A DNA stretch of 64,000 nt, from the NCBI RefSeq assembly GCF_025252405.1, contig NZ_CP104307.1, positions 3,100,001 through 3,164,000 of the forward strand, written 5' to 3'. Below the pieces are notes generated by a model. The model saw only the letters and a list, made by a program, of their open reading frames with translations, did not search any database and was not told the DNA's origin. Both the position numbers and the translations under genes were made by a program. This document shows positions 1 to 9,250 of the stretch, in pieces; the stretch's first letter is position 1; every line of letters begins with the position of its first letter. Source of the stretch: Flavobacterium sp. TR2. Lineage in GTDB: Bacteria; Bacteroidota; Bacteroidia; Flavobacteriales; Flavobacteriaceae.

Positions 1-961
1 CCAAAGTTTTGGAAACCGAACTGCAGCACAAAACAATACCGCTTTCGTCATAGGTTTTGCAGTTGGTCGGGCGGCTAGAGCCAAAATATAAATCGCCATG
101 AATATCGTCTTCAATTAGAGGAACATTATAAAAATCCATTAAGCGGACAATTTCTTTTTTATGCTCGTTGGGCAGCATACTTCCCGACGGATTACTGAAA
201 TTGCTCATTAAAACGCAGGCTTTTACTTTGTTTGAAGCAAGTGTTTTTTTTACCGCTTCGAGTTCAATTCCCGTTGTCATATTGGTTGGGAGTTCCATAA
301 CATACAACCCTAAAGATCGCGCAAGCTGGAGAATCCCAAAGTAAACGGGACTTTCTGTTATAATAGTATCACCGGGTTTAGTCAGTGTCAGTAAACAGTC
401 TGAAATTGCCGAAATGCAGCCCGGAGTCGTTATAATATCATCTTCGGTCAGAGAGCCGCCCCAAGTAAAAGACCAGCGAGCAATTTCTTTCCTTAAATTG
501 CTATTTCCTTCAATTTCTTCATAACTCGTACCGCTATTTGGCAATTGGCGCATGGCCTGAACCATTCCTTTATTGAGTTTCGCAATTGGAAGCAATTCAT
601 TTGAAGGAAAGCCAAGCGAAAGCATCGTAATGTCTTTTTTGCGCATATCGCTATAAACCAAATCGACCAAATCTTCTCGCTCAATATTTTCCAGTGCTAA
701 AATAGGCGTGCTCGCTGATGGTTCTGGTATTACTCGAGCCGAAATATTACTTACATAATACCCCGATTGCGGACGTGCTTCGATCAAAGAACGGCTTTCT
801 ACTTCATAATACGCTTTGCTAACGGTGCTCATGCTGTAGCCTGTCTCCGCACACACTTCGCGTATAGAAGGAAGTTTGTCGCCCACATTTAAAACACCCG
901 ATTTAATCTGCTTTTCGATTCGGTCTGCAAATTGAAGATATAAGTAATTCGAATTTTTCAT
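1..961 (-). CDS. MocR-type GntR/aminotransferase regulator (partial)
   Basis: Cut by the left window edge, so only the first 320 codons are present, read leftwards from the ATG complement at 959-961. The N-terminus (about residues 5-75) is a GntR winged helix with the pattern GDKLPSIREVCAETGYS followed by STVSKAYYEVE. From about residue 110 it continues into a fold-type I aminotransferase domain, with TPGCISAISDCLLTLTKPGD and a region resembling the PLP-pocket N-F-x-N-P-x-G (seen as NFSNPSGSML). MocR proteins bind DNA and use PLP or amino compounds as effectors. It diverges from the RarD-like permease at 1070, so that gene is the obvious candidate target. The PLP lysine lies beyond the window. 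Confidence 0.88.
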   Translation of the reverse strand, partial: MKNSNYLYLQFADRIEKQIKSGVLNVGDKLPSIREVCAETGYSMSTVSKAYYEVESRSLIEARPQSGYYVSNISARVIPEPSASTPILALENIEREDLVDLVYSDMRKKDITMLSLGFPSNELLPIAKLNKGMVQAMRQLPNSGTSYEEIEGNSNLRKEIARWSFTWGGSLTEDDIITTPGCISAISDCLLTLTKPGDTIITESPVYFGILQLARSLGLYVMELPTNMTTGIELEAVKKTLASNKVKACVLMSNFSNPSGSMLPNEHKKEIVRLMDFYNVPLIEDDIHGDLYFGSSRPTNCKTYDESGIVLCCSSVSKTL

Positions 962-1069
962 GAGAAAATAAAAACTGTTATGCTGCAATTTACAAAAACT
1001 GTATCTGTATTGCTGTGTTATTTTTTAGAAATTTGCTTCATCAAAGAAAATATTTCAAAAACAACTTTA

Positions 1070-1984
1070 GTGAAAACAACAAAATATTATATCGCAGCTA
1101 TTTCTGCCTTTACAACATGGGGACTTTTCAGTTTGGTTTTAAGGCCAATTCATGAATATCCTTCATTAGATATTTTATTTTTCCGTGTTTTCAGCTGTAG
1201 CATTTTGATGCTTTTGATTGCCTTGCTATTCAAAAGAAAACAAATAAAAGAAACCATCGAAATCTTTAAAGCGTTGCCAAAATCTGAAAAAACAAAATCA
1301 ATTCTGCTTAATATTGGCGGAAGCGCATTTTTGATGGGAAATTGGTTTACGTATATTTATGTAATGAATCATGTCAGCGTCAAAGCGACCTCTTTGGCAT
1401 ATTTAGTTTGTCCTATTCTGACAACCATATTAGCTTATTTTATATTGCACGAAAAATTGTCCAAAACACAGTGGATTTCTGTAGGATTAAGCATTTCTGG
1501 CTGCGTTTTATTGTCGTATGCCGCTATAATGGACATGGTTTTCAGCATCATTATCGGACTCACTTATGCATCTTATCTAGTAAGTCAGCGCGCCAATAAA
1601 GGTTTTGACAAATTTATTGTACTGACTTTCCATATTACTTTGGCAGCATTAGTATTATTACCGTTTTATCCGGTTTTTGGGGGACCGGTTCCAACGGAAT
1701 TTAAGTTTTATCTCTGCATTGAAACCATTGCAATTGTATTTACGATAATTCCGTTATTTCTCAATTTGTATGCACTCTCAGGAATCAACTCTTCGACTGT
1801 TGGAATGTTGTTAAACATTAATCCGATGATTGCATTTGGTTTGGCAGCCTTTTTTTTCAAAGAAAATATTACGCCTTTACAGATTACCGCATACGGTATC
1901 ATTTTTACCGCAGTGTTAGTTTTTAATTCACATCATATTTTTGCCATAAAGCAAAAAATGACCTCAATATCCAAAGGTTCTTAA
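1070..1984 (+). CDS. EamA/RarD-type drug/metabolite permease
   Basis: Inner-membrane transporter of the EamA (DMT) superfamily, RarD-like. About ten hydrophobic helices fill the protein, with the RarD-like start TTKYYIAAISAFTTWGLFSL and the second-repeat motif SSTVGMLLNINPMIAFGLAA. Substrate unknown. The open frame reaches back to an ATG at 980, but that would leave only 18 bp to the divergent regulator and adds a 30-residue hydrophobic stretch. I prefer the GTG at 1070, which gives 304 residues, a family-typical N-terminus and a 108-bp shared promoter region. Divergence from a MocR regulator suggests export or uptake of an amino-acid-like compound, which is inference only. Confidence 0.82.
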   Translation: MKTTKYYIAAISAFTTWGLFSLVLRPIHEYPSLDILFFRVFSCSILMLLIALLFKRKQIKETIEIFKALPKSEKTKSILLNIGGSAFLMGNWFTYIYVMNHVSVKATSLAYLVCPILTTILAYFILHEKLSKTQWISVGLSISGCVLLSYAAIMDMVFSIIIGLTYASYLVSQRANKGFDKFIVLTFHITLAALVLLPFYPVFGGPVPTEFKFYLCIETIAIVFTIIPLFLNLYALSGINSSTVGMLLNINPMIAFGLAAFFFKENITPLQITAYGIIFTAVLVFNSHHIFAIKQKMTSISKGS

Positions 1985-2050
1985 TTCTTAGTTTTCATAT
2001 TTTTATTGGTTTAAAATCGAAAATTGTCAGAATCTTAACAGGATGTTTAA

Positions 2051-2084
2051 ACAGGAATGAGTATATTTCATTCCTGTTTTTTTT
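2051..2084 (+). terminator. Rho-independent terminator after the permease
   Basis: A perfect 10-bp stem (ACAGGAATGA / TCATTCCTGT) with a 7-nt loop is followed by eight T. It lies 66 bp after the permease stop codon. Confidence 0.85.
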
Positions 2085-2108
2085 ATGCGATAACGCGTAA
2101 AAAGGATA

Positions 2109-2166
2109 GCCACGAATTCACGAATTAATTTAAAAATTAGATTGAAAAAATTCGTGAATTCGTGGC
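2109..2166. repeat. Palindromic intergenic element
   Basis: Two perfectly complementary 18-bp arms, GCCACGAATTCACGAATT at 2109-2126 and its reverse complement at 2149-2166, are separated by 22 bp of AT-rich DNA. There is no T tract, so it is not a simple terminator. It ends 36 bp before the acyl-CoA dehydrogenase start and would fold in its 5' leader if transcription begins upstream. Confidence 0.8.
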
Positions 2167-2202
2167 AAACAAAAAACTATTTCCAAACCGAATACTATTG
2201 AT

Positions 2203-4461
2203 ATGCAAAATACCAAACTTCAAGCCTTTACTCCGTTATTTTATTTAGTATGGTCAGATGATTTGCTGACACAGAAAGAATTTGCAACCTTAAAAGAGTT
2301 TATAAATTCGCTTACTGTTTTATCTCAAGAAGAAAAAGAATATTTGCTTTCTAAAGCAGATATTTCAAATCCGCCTTCGCGAAATGAACTCACGCAATGG
2401 AAATCAGATATCGAGAAAAGTATTCAGGATACCTCTTCGATCAAGTCGATTTTTGATATTGCAAAAGCGCTTTCAGGCAGCGATTTGGATTTAACGCCGA
2501 TAGAATCAGATTTCAAGAAACTAGAAAATGATTTAGGAATTTTAGGCGAAGAGGCGCTTCAGAATTTCAAAACCAAAGCAGGCTCTTTTACCGCCAATTC
2601 TCATACCAATGCGAGTTTTGATATTCAGAAAATCACTCAAATTTTAGATGGAAAGGAAGCCGCGATAATCGAAAGGGTAAAATCAATCATCTCAAGACCC
2701 GAATTTGCTTATGAAACCTCTACCGACATAAATGTTTTTAGACAGACCGTATACAAATGGTGCAAAATTCTAGCCGATGAAAGTCTTGGAAGTATGGCTT
2801 ATCCAAAAGAATACGGTGGAGGAGGAAATATCGAAGATTATTTTGCGATTATGGAAACGCTGAGTTATCATGATTTGAGTCTGGTAATTAAATTTGGCGT
2901 TCAGTTCGGGCTTTGGGGAATGAGCGTTCAGTCTTTAGGAACCGAAAAGCATTATGCAAAATATTTAAAAGACATCGGTTCGCTAAAACTTCCAGGCTGT
3001 TTTGCCATGACCGAAACACATCACGGATCAAATGTAAAAGGGCTTGAAACTACAGCAACCTACAATCATAACGATCAGACTTTTACCATCCATACGCCAA
3101 ACCAAAACGCTCAAAAAGAATATATCGGAAACGCAGCGGTTCATGGACAAATGGCGACCGTTTTTGCTAAACTGATTATCGACGATCATGATTATGGCGT
3201 AAATGCTTTTGTTGTGCCTCTGCGCGATCCAAACGGAAATGTGCTAAACGGAGTAACAATAGGCGATTGTGGCCATAAAATGGGGTTAAACGGTGTTGAC
3301 AACGGAACGATCAGTTTTGATAATGTAGTGATTCCGAAAGACAATATGTTGGATCGTTTTGCTTCTGTGAATGAACATGGCGAATTTGAAAGCCCGATTC
3401 CGAGTGACAATCGTAGATTCTTCACCATGTTAGGCACGTTGGTTGGCGGACGAATCGGGATTCCCCGTTCGGCTTTAGCGGCAGCAAAATCTGGATTAAC
3501 AATTGCCATTCGCTATAGCGATCAAAGAAGACAATTTGGACCAGAAGGCGGCTCTGAAGTTCCAATTTTAAATTATAGAATGCATCAGCGCAGATTACTG
3601 CCGCATTTGGCAAAAACTTATGCGGTTCATTTTGCGCTCCAATATTTAACCAAGAGGTTTTTAAACAGAACTGAAGCCGAAATGCAGGAAATTGAAGCTT
3701 TGGCAGCGGGAATGAAATCCTATTCTACTTGGAGCACCAGAGATATTTTGCAGGAATGCAGAGAAGCTTGCGGAGGAAAAGGCTATTTGTCTGAAAATCG
3801 AATAGATGCGCTTAAAAATGATACTGAAATCTATACCACTTTTGAAGGCGATAATACAGTTTTGATGCAATTGGTGGCTAAAAACCGTTTGGCAGAATTT
3901 AGAAAATCGTTTGGAGAAATGGGGTCGTTGGGAATCATTAATTATGTGTACGAAAATGCAAAAACCGCTATTGCAGAAAAGAACCCAATTGCAACCCGCA
4001 GAACAGAAGATGAGCATTTATTGGATGGAGAATTTCATCTTCAGGCATTTGTTCATAGAGAAAAAACAATTTTGGCTTCGGCAGCGCGACGCATCAAGAA
4101 ATTAATCGATGGGGGATTGGAGCCTTACGACGCCTTCAATGTTGTTCAGCATCAAATGATAGATGTAGCGCAGGCCTATTTGGAAAGAATCGTTTTAGAG
4201 CAATTCCAGCTCGCTATAAATGCTATTGAAGACCAGCCATCAAAAGATATTTTGACAAAACTGAATCAGTTGTATGCGCTTTCGCAAATTGAAAAAAACA
4301 AAGCCTGGTATCTTGAAGACGGTTATATGGAAGCGGTTAAAACCAAAGCTGTCCGTAAAATGGTCAATCAGCTTTGCTGGGATATTCGCCCAGATGCCGT
4401 GGCTTTGGTAAATGCTTTTAATATTCCCGAAAGCTGTTTGGCGGCGCCAATTGCGGTTTAA
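2203..4461 (+). CDS. Large acyl-CoA dehydrogenase/oxidase family protein
   Basis: A 752-residue flavoenzyme of the acyl-CoA dehydrogenase/oxidase superfamily. Residues about 1-160 form an extra helical N-terminal segment. The middle domain carries CFAMTETHHGSNVKGLETTA, the FAD/substrate loop of the family. The C-terminal helical domain carries RYSDQRRQFG, RDILQECREACGGKGYLSEN and TFEGDNTVLMQLVAKNRL, typical of the long acyl-CoA oxidase-like forms. Expected reaction: alpha,beta-desaturation of fatty acyl-CoA in beta-oxidation, passing electrons to ETF or oxygen. The length is about twice that of a classical dehydrogenase (about 380) and closer to acyl-CoA oxidases. It appears to be a single transcription unit, flanked by a palindrome upstream and a terminator downstream. 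Chain-length preference cannot be judged. Confidence 0.9.
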   Translation: MQNTKLQAFTPLFYLVWSDDLLTQKEFATLKEFINSLTVLSQEEKEYLLSKADISNPPSRNELTQWKSDIEKSIQDTSSIKSIFDIAKALSGSDLDLTPIESDFKKLENDLGILGEEALQNFKTKAGSFTANSHTNASFDIQKITQILDGKEAAIIERVKSIISRPEFAYETSTDINVFRQTVYKWCKILADESLGSMAYPKEYGGGGNIEDYFAIMETLSYHDLSLVIKFGVQFGLWGMSVQSLGTEKHYAKYLKDIGSLKLPGCFAMTETHHGSNVKGLETTATYNHNDQTFTIHTPNQNAQKEYIGNAAVHGQMATVFAKLIIDDHDYGVNAFVVPLRDPNGNVLNGVTIGDCGHKMGLNGVDNGTISFDNVVIPKDNMLDRFASVNEHGEFESPIPSDNRRFFTMLGTLVGGRIGIPRSALAAAKSGLTIAIRYSDQRRQFGPEGGSEVPILNYRMHQRRLLPHLAKTYAVHFALQYLTKRFLNRTEAEMQEIEALAAGMKSYSTWSTRDILQECREACGGKGYLSENRIDALKNDTEIYTTFEGDNTVLMQLVAKNRLAEFRKSFGEMGSLGIINYVYENAKTAIAEKNPIATRRTEDEHLLDGEFHLQAFVHREKTILASAARRIKKLIDGGLEPYDAFNVVQHQMIDVAQAYLERIVLEQFQLAINAIEDQPSKDILTKLNQLYALSQIEKNKAWYLEDGYMEAVKTKAVRKMVNQLCWDIRPDAVALVNAFNIPESCLAAPIAV

Positions 4462-4498
4462 TTTTTAAACCATGATAAGGAATTTAAGTTTTAAGAGA

Positions 4499-4536
4499 AT
4501 CTTTGTCAAAGTTTAAAGCTTTGACAAAGATTTTTT
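4499..4536 (+). terminator. Terminator after the acyl-CoA dehydrogenase
   Basis: A 14-bp perfect stem (AATCTTTGTCAAAG and complement) with a 7-nt loop is followed by six T. It lies between convergent genes and can serve the dehydrogenase. Confidence 0.85.
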
Positions 4537-4583
4537 ATATCATTAAAGTTTAAGATATAAAATTAGTAATAACATAAAAGCTT

Positions 4584-4928
4584 TTATATCATCGTTTTAT
4601 TGAAATAATTAGACTTTTCAAATTCTTGAACATTAATAGAAATTACGGGAACTTCTGGAAGCAATGCATTTAGTTTTGTGACTATTACTTTGGATAAGTT
4701 GCTCTTTTGTTCGTCAGTTCTTCCTTCCATAATATAACTGAAAACATGGATGAAATCATCCAAGGAATTTCCGTTGTTATAATAAGTAAAAGGATTGATG
4801 CGTACTTTAATTTCAGAACCGGCAAAAAGGCCAGTTGATAAAGCAGCGTCAAAAACCTCCTGCATTATTTCGTCAGCAGTTCGTCGGCGTAGTACATTTT
4901 CTGAGCAGTCAAGTATAAAATGTGGCAT
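4584..4928 (-). CDS. 5-carboxymethyl-2-hydroxymuconate isomerase (CHMI) family protein
   Basis: A 114-residue cytoplasmic protein of the CHMI family (tautomerase superfamily). It starts MPHFILDCSEN, so a processed N-terminal Pro would be the catalytic base as in CHMI and 4-oxalocrotonate tautomerase. The Arg-rich segment VLRRRTADEI and the IKVRINPF region fit the family. No other homoprotocatechuate-pathway gene is nearby, so a role in aromatic degradation is not supported by context. It may be a stand-alone tautomerase. Confidence 0.75.
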   Translation of the reverse strand: MPHFILDCSENVLRRRTADEIMQEVFDAALSTGLFAGSEIKVRINPFTYYNNGNSLDDFIHVFSYIMEGRTDEQKSNLSKVIVTKLNALLPEVPVISINVQEFEKSNYFNKTMI

Positions 4929-5008
4929 AATTTTAAGTTTTAGATAAGGTTTGCTGTAACAAAATTATAAAAAAGGATACTTGTAATATTTTAGAATACG
5001 CACTTTAT

Positions 5009-5016
5009 TATATTTG
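5009..5016 (+). promoter_or_regulatory. Bacteroidota -7 promoter element (candidate)
   Basis: TATATTTG fits the consensus TAnnTTTG and sits 26 bp before the TTG start of the DUF6377 regulator. A possible -33 TTG lies at 4981-4983, but the 25-bp spacer is longer than usual. Confidence 0.45.
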
Positions 5017-5042
5017 TATATCTTATTTATTTTTTTGTCGGT

Positions 5043-6686
5043 TTGAAAAATCTATTTCTGTCCTTTTTTATAGTTCTTATCAGCTTTCCACTTTTTGCAT
5101 CGGAGGGCACAGATGTTATTTTAAAAGAATTAAACGAGGCGATCAAAAATAAACAGCACTATGTAAAGATTAAGGAAGAGCGAATCCTGAATTTTAAGAA
5201 AATAAAATCAGATAATCTTACCAAAGAGCAGGAGTACAATTACAACAAAACGCTATATTTTGAATATCAGAAACTAAATTCTGATTCGGCCATTCAATAC
5301 GTAAAAAAGAATATCAAAATTGCTGAAGAACTTCAAAACAAAGAGCTCTACGATTTAGCCCAGCTGCAATTGGTAACGCTTTATTCTTCTTCTGGAAAAT
5401 ACCGCGAATCAGAAGCTATTTTAAAGAGCATCAACAAAAAAAATTTAGCACCTTCTCTGATTCCAAACTATTATGTTTCGTATCGTGAATTTTTTGAGCA
5501 TTACGCAGCAAACAGCTACAGCTTAGAATATAAGAATCAAATTGGCAAGTATCGAGATTCGTTGTTGGGAGTTTTAAATCCGAATACTTTAGATTATAAG
5601 ATAAATAGAATTCAGCAGGACATTTTCAACAAAAAGTATGATAAGCCGAGGAAGCAATTAGTGGCCTTGTTGGCAAAAACTAAAGAGGAGAATCCGCAAT
5701 ATGCAATGATTACATATTTGTTAGGTAAAATTGCTGAAGCTACTCATGACATCGAATTAAGAAAAAAATACTACGCACTTTCTGCAACTTCAGATATAAA
5801 AAATGCCAATAAAGATAATGCTTCATTGCAAGAATTAGCTTTGGTTTTTTATGAAATCGGCGATGTCGATATGGCATATAAACTCACGCAGTCGGCTATT
5901 GAAGATGCGCTTTATTGCAATGTTCAATTTAGAACTTTGCTGATGTCAGAAGTATATTCGATTATCAATACCGTTTATTTAGAGCGCGAAGCCCAAAGAA
6001 AAAGCGAATTGCAGATTTACCTGCTTTGCATTAGCCTGCTTTCTCTGTTTTTGATCGTTGCGGTTATTTATGTGTACATACAGATGAAAAAGGTTTCGAA
6101 AATTAAAACGGAACTTTACGAAACCAGTCAGAAATTGGCAGAATTAAACAAAGATATTACCGAAACCAACAGTCAGCTTCAGCAAAGCAATCTCCAATTG
6201 TCTGAATCTAATTTGGTTAAAGAAGAATATATTGCACATTTCTTCAATCTTTGTTCGACATATATCAACAAGCTCGAAAATTACCGAATCATTCTAAACA
6301 AAAAAGCAACGGCAAAACAGTTTGATGAAATTTATAAAATTTTAAAATCAACTACTTTGGTTGATAATGAGCTGGAAGAATTGTACAAGAATTTCGATAT
6401 TATCTTTTTGAATTTATATCCAACATTTGTCAAAGACTTCAATACATTATTAATTCCAGAAGAGCAGATTGTTCTCAAACAAAATGAATTGCTAAATACA
6501 GAACTTCGAATTTTTGCCTTAATCAGACTTGGAATTACAGATAGTGTTAAAATAGCGGCATTTTTACGTTATTCTTTAAGCACAATTTACAACTACCGCA
6601 CAAGAGCTCGAAATAAGGCCGCAGTTTCTCGAAATGATTTCGAAGAAATGGTCATGAAAATTGGTTCAATGGCTTTGAAAGCCTAA
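5043..6686 (+). CDS. TPR/DUF6377 membrane-bound transcriptional regulator
   Basis: 547 residues. A signal peptide (NLFLSFFIVLISFPLFASEG) is followed by a TPR-like helical periplasmic domain to about residue 310, one membrane helix at about 325-346, a coiled coil (about 350-400) and a C-terminal DUF6377 region ending in a LuxR-like HTH (ELRIFALIRLGITDSVKIAA, then SLSTIYNYRTRARNKA). Proteins of this design sit beside polysaccharide-utilisation genes in Bacteroidota and are thought to sense glycan signals across the membrane. It precedes the GH3 beta-glucosidase by 206 bp on the same strand and probably controls it. The start is TTG: no ATG or GTG lies in frame upstream near the signal peptide. 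Confidence 0.85.
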   Translation: MKNLFLSFFIVLISFPLFASEGTDVILKELNEAIKNKQHYVKIKEERILNFKKIKSDNLTKEQEYNYNKTLYFEYQKLNSDSAIQYVKKNIKIAEELQNKELYDLAQLQLVTLYSSSGKYRESEAILKSINKKNLAPSLIPNYYVSYREFFEHYAANSYSLEYKNQIGKYRDSLLGVLNPNTLDYKINRIQQDIFNKKYDKPRKQLVALLAKTKEENPQYAMITYLLGKIAEATHDIELRKKYYALSATSDIKNANKDNASLQELALVFYEIGDVDMAYKLTQSAIEDALYCNVQFRTLLMSEVYSIINTVYLEREAQRKSELQIYLLCISLLSLFLIVAVIYVYIQMKKVSKIKTELYETSQKLAELNKDITETNSQLQQSNLQLSESNLVKEEYIAHFFNLCSTYINKLENYRIILNKKATAKQFDEIYKILKSTTLVDNELEELYKNFDIIFLNLYPTFVKDFNTLLIPEEQIVLKQNELLNTELRIFALIRLGITDSVKIAAFLRYSLSTIYNYRTRARNKAAVSRNDFEEMVMKIGSMALKA

Positions 6687-6701
6687 AAAAATATTTTAAA
6701 T

Positions 6702-6779
6702 CCACTACTTTTTTAAGGCCTTTTTAAAATTTAAATTGCTGTAAATCAATATTTTGATTTTTTAATTCACTACTTTTTT
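6702..6779. promoter_or_regulatory. Direct repeats in the GH3 promoter region
   Basis: The word CACTACTTTTTT occurs twice on the same strand, within 6702-6714 and 6767-6779, exactly 65 bp apart. Both are in the gap between the DUF6377 regulator and its probable GH3 target. They could be operator sites; no binding data are implied. Confidence 0.35.
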
Positions 6780-6892
6780 CTGTCTAAAAATGTAACTTGT
6801 ACGATAACGTTTTAGTTTTACAATATGATAAAAAAGTTTTTTCTCAAGAAAGACTTTCCTATTAATAAACTAATGCTTTAATAATTACTGTT

Positions 6893-9109
6893 ATGTTAAA
6901 AAACGTTAAAACAATTGTTGTTTTACTTTTGCTAAGTTCTTTGGGAGCCAATGCCCAGAACAAAGTTCCAGTTTATCTAGACGATAAAAAACCGATTGAG
7001 GAGCGTGTAGAAGATGCGCTTAAACGAATGACTACCGATGAGAAAATTGCCTTCATTCATGCCCAGTCAAAATTTAGTTCTCCAGGCGTAAAACGTCTTG
7101 GAATTCCAGAAAACTGGATGACCGATGGGCCACACGGAATTCGTACAGAGGTAAAATGGGACGAATGGGATCAGGCAGGATGGACAAACGATTCTTGTAT
7201 CGCTTTCCCTGCACTTACAGCACTTTCGTCAACTTGGAACAAAGAATTGGCTTCTTTATATGGCAAATCTATCGGAGAAGAAGCGCGTTACCGTAACAAA
7301 AATGTATTATTAGGGCCAGGTGTAAACATTTACAGAAGTCCCTTAAATGGTCGTAACTTCGAATACATGGGAGAAGACCCGTTTTTGGCTTCAAAAATGG
7401 TAGTTCCTTATATTAAAGGAGTGCAGTCAAACGGTGTTGCAGCCTGTGTAAAACACTTTGCTTTAAACAATCAGGAAACAAACCGTAATTCGGTTAACGT
7501 AATTGTTGATGATCGCGCATTGTACGAAATTTATCTTCCAGCTTTTAAAGCAGCGGTTCAAGAAGGAGATGTTTGGTCGATTATGGGATCTTACAACAAA
7601 TACAAAGGTCAGCAATGTTGCCACAACGAATATTTGTTAAACGATATTCTTCGCGGAGAATGGGGTTTTAAAGGAGTTGTAGTTTCAGATTGGGGAGGAG
7701 TTAATGATACAAAACAAGCAATCCACAATGGTTTGGATATGGAATTTGGTTCTTGGACAAATGGTCTTTCTTGGGGAACTAGCAATGCTTATGACAACTA
7801 CTATTTAGCAAAACCATATTCAGAAATGATCAGAAAAGGTGAGGTTGGAACTAAAGAATTAGACGAAAAAGTGCGTCGCATTCTGCGTTTGTCTTTCCTT
7901 ACTACAATGGATAGAAACCGTCCTTTCGGGTCTTTTGGAACAGAAGAACACGCTTTGGCAGGACGCAAAATTGCTGAAGAAGGAATCGTTTTACTGCAAA
8001 ACAACAATAACATTCTGCCAATCAATCTTGCAAAAACTAAAAAGATTGCTGTAATTGGAGAGAATGCCATTAAAATGATGACAGTTGGAGGAGGAAGTTC
8101 TTCACTTAAAGCGCGTTACGAAATCACGCCGCTTGAAGGTTTGAAGAAAAGAATCGGCAACCAAGCTGAAATCGTTTACGCAAGAGGTTATGTTGGTGAT
8201 CCTACAAGCAACTACAATGGTGTTATTGCCAAAGTAAGTTTAGAAGAAAAACGTCCTCAGGCAGAATTAACAGCAGAAGCTTTAAAAGTGGCTAAAGATG
8301 CTGATATTGTTCTTTTTATTGGAGGTTTGAACAAAAGCGAAAATCAAGATGATGAAGGACACGATCGTAAAGGATTAAACTTATCTTATGGTCAGGATAA
8401 ATTAATCAGCGAATTGGCGAAAGTAAATAAAAACATTGTTTACGTAAATATTTCTGGAAATGCAGTTGCAATGCCTTGGATTAAAGAAGTTCCGGGAGTT
8501 GTTCAAGGATGGTTTTTAGGAACAGAAGCAGGAAATGCTTTAGCAAATGTTTTGGTTGGAGATGTAAATCCATCAGGAAAATTATCTTTCACTTTCCCAG
8601 TAAAACTTGCTGATAACGGAGCTCACGCTTTAGGAGAATTCCCAGGCGGTGATGACGTAAAATACAACGAAGGAATCTTTGTTGGATACCGTTGGACAGA
8701 CAAAAACAAAATCAAACCTTTGTTCCCTTTTGGACACGGTTTAAGCTATACAACTTTTGCTTACGGAAAAGTAACAGCAGACAAAAAACAAATGAATGCT
8801 GGAGATAAAATCACATTCTCAGTAAACGTAAAAAATACAGGAAGCAGAGAAGGTTCTGAAGTGGTCCAATTGTACATTTCAGATTTAAAATCTTCATTGC
8901 CTCGTCCTATAAAAGAATTAAAAGGTTTTGAGAAAGTTGCTCTTAAAGCTGGCGAAGAAAAAACAGTAACGTTTACAATTGATAAAGCAGCGTTAAGTTT
9001 CTTCGACGATAAAAAACATGACTGGGTTGCTGAACCTGGAGATTTTGAAGCGATTATTGGTGCTTCTTCAACAGATATTAAATCTAAAGTGAATTTTTCG
9101 CTTAAATAA
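6893..9109 (+). CDS. bglX: Glycoside hydrolase family 3 beta-glucosidase
   Basis: 738 residues, exported (signal peptide about 1-21 ending in GANAQ). GH3 N-terminal TIM barrel with WMTDGPHGIRTE and KHFALNNQETNRN, and the nucleophile Asp266 in VVVSDWGG. It is followed by the GH3 alpha/beta sandwich (about 370-600) and a fibronectin III-like domain (about 640-735, with GHGLSYTTFAYG at its start). Expected to release terminal beta-linked glucose, or related sugars, from oligosaccharides in the periplasm. The preceding DUF6377 regulator and the following DUF1349 protein suggest a small glycan-use cluster, although no SusC/SusD pair is present. The symbol is by family resemblance only. Confidence 0.92.
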   Translation: MLKNVKTIVVLLLLSSLGANAQNKVPVYLDDKKPIEERVEDALKRMTTDEKIAFIHAQSKFSSPGVKRLGIPENWMTDGPHGIRTEVKWDEWDQAGWTNDSCIAFPALTALSSTWNKELASLYGKSIGEEARYRNKNVLLGPGVNIYRSPLNGRNFEYMGEDPFLASKMVVPYIKGVQSNGVAACVKHFALNNQETNRNSVNVIVDDRALYEIYLPAFKAAVQEGDVWSIMGSYNKYKGQQCCHNEYLLNDILRGEWGFKGVVVSDWGGVNDTKQAIHNGLDMEFGSWTNGLSWGTSNAYDNYYLAKPYSEMIRKGEVGTKELDEKVRRILRLSFLTTMDRNRPFGSFGTEEHALAGRKIAEEGIVLLQNNNNILPINLAKTKKIAVIGENAIKMMTVGGGSSSLKARYEITPLEGLKKRIGNQAEIVYARGYVGDPTSNYNGVIAKVSLEEKRPQAELTAEALKVAKDADIVLFIGGLNKSENQDDEGHDRKGLNLSYGQDKLISELAKVNKNIVYVNISGNAVAMPWIKEVPGVVQGWFLGTEAGNALANVLVGDVNPSGKLSFTFPVKLADNGAHALGEFPGGDDVKYNEGIFVGYRWTDKNKIKPLFPFGHGLSYTTFAYGKVTADKKQMNAGDKITFSVNVKNTGSREGSEVVQLYISDLKSSLPRPIKELKGFEKVALKAGEEKTVTFTIDKAALSFFDDKKHDWVAEPGDFEAIIGASSTDIKSKVNFSLK

Positions 9110-9141
9110 GTTTTTTTATTTCTAAAAATTGGTTGGTTTGT

Positions 9142-9175
9142 AAAGCTGCAAGTGTAAAAATTTGCAGCTTTGCTT
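9142..9175 (+). terminator. Hairpin after GH3 (weak terminator)
   Basis: AAAGCTGCAA and its exact complement TTGCAGCTTT enclose a 10-nt loop. The downstream T run is interrupted (GCTTTTG), so termination may be partial and the next gene could be read through. Confidence 0.5.
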
Positions 9176-9250
9176 TTGTCTTAAAAAGTTAGAAGTTAAA
9201 TGTGAAACGTTAGAAGTTTTGCTTTTTATTAAATAAAAAATCAAATTATA

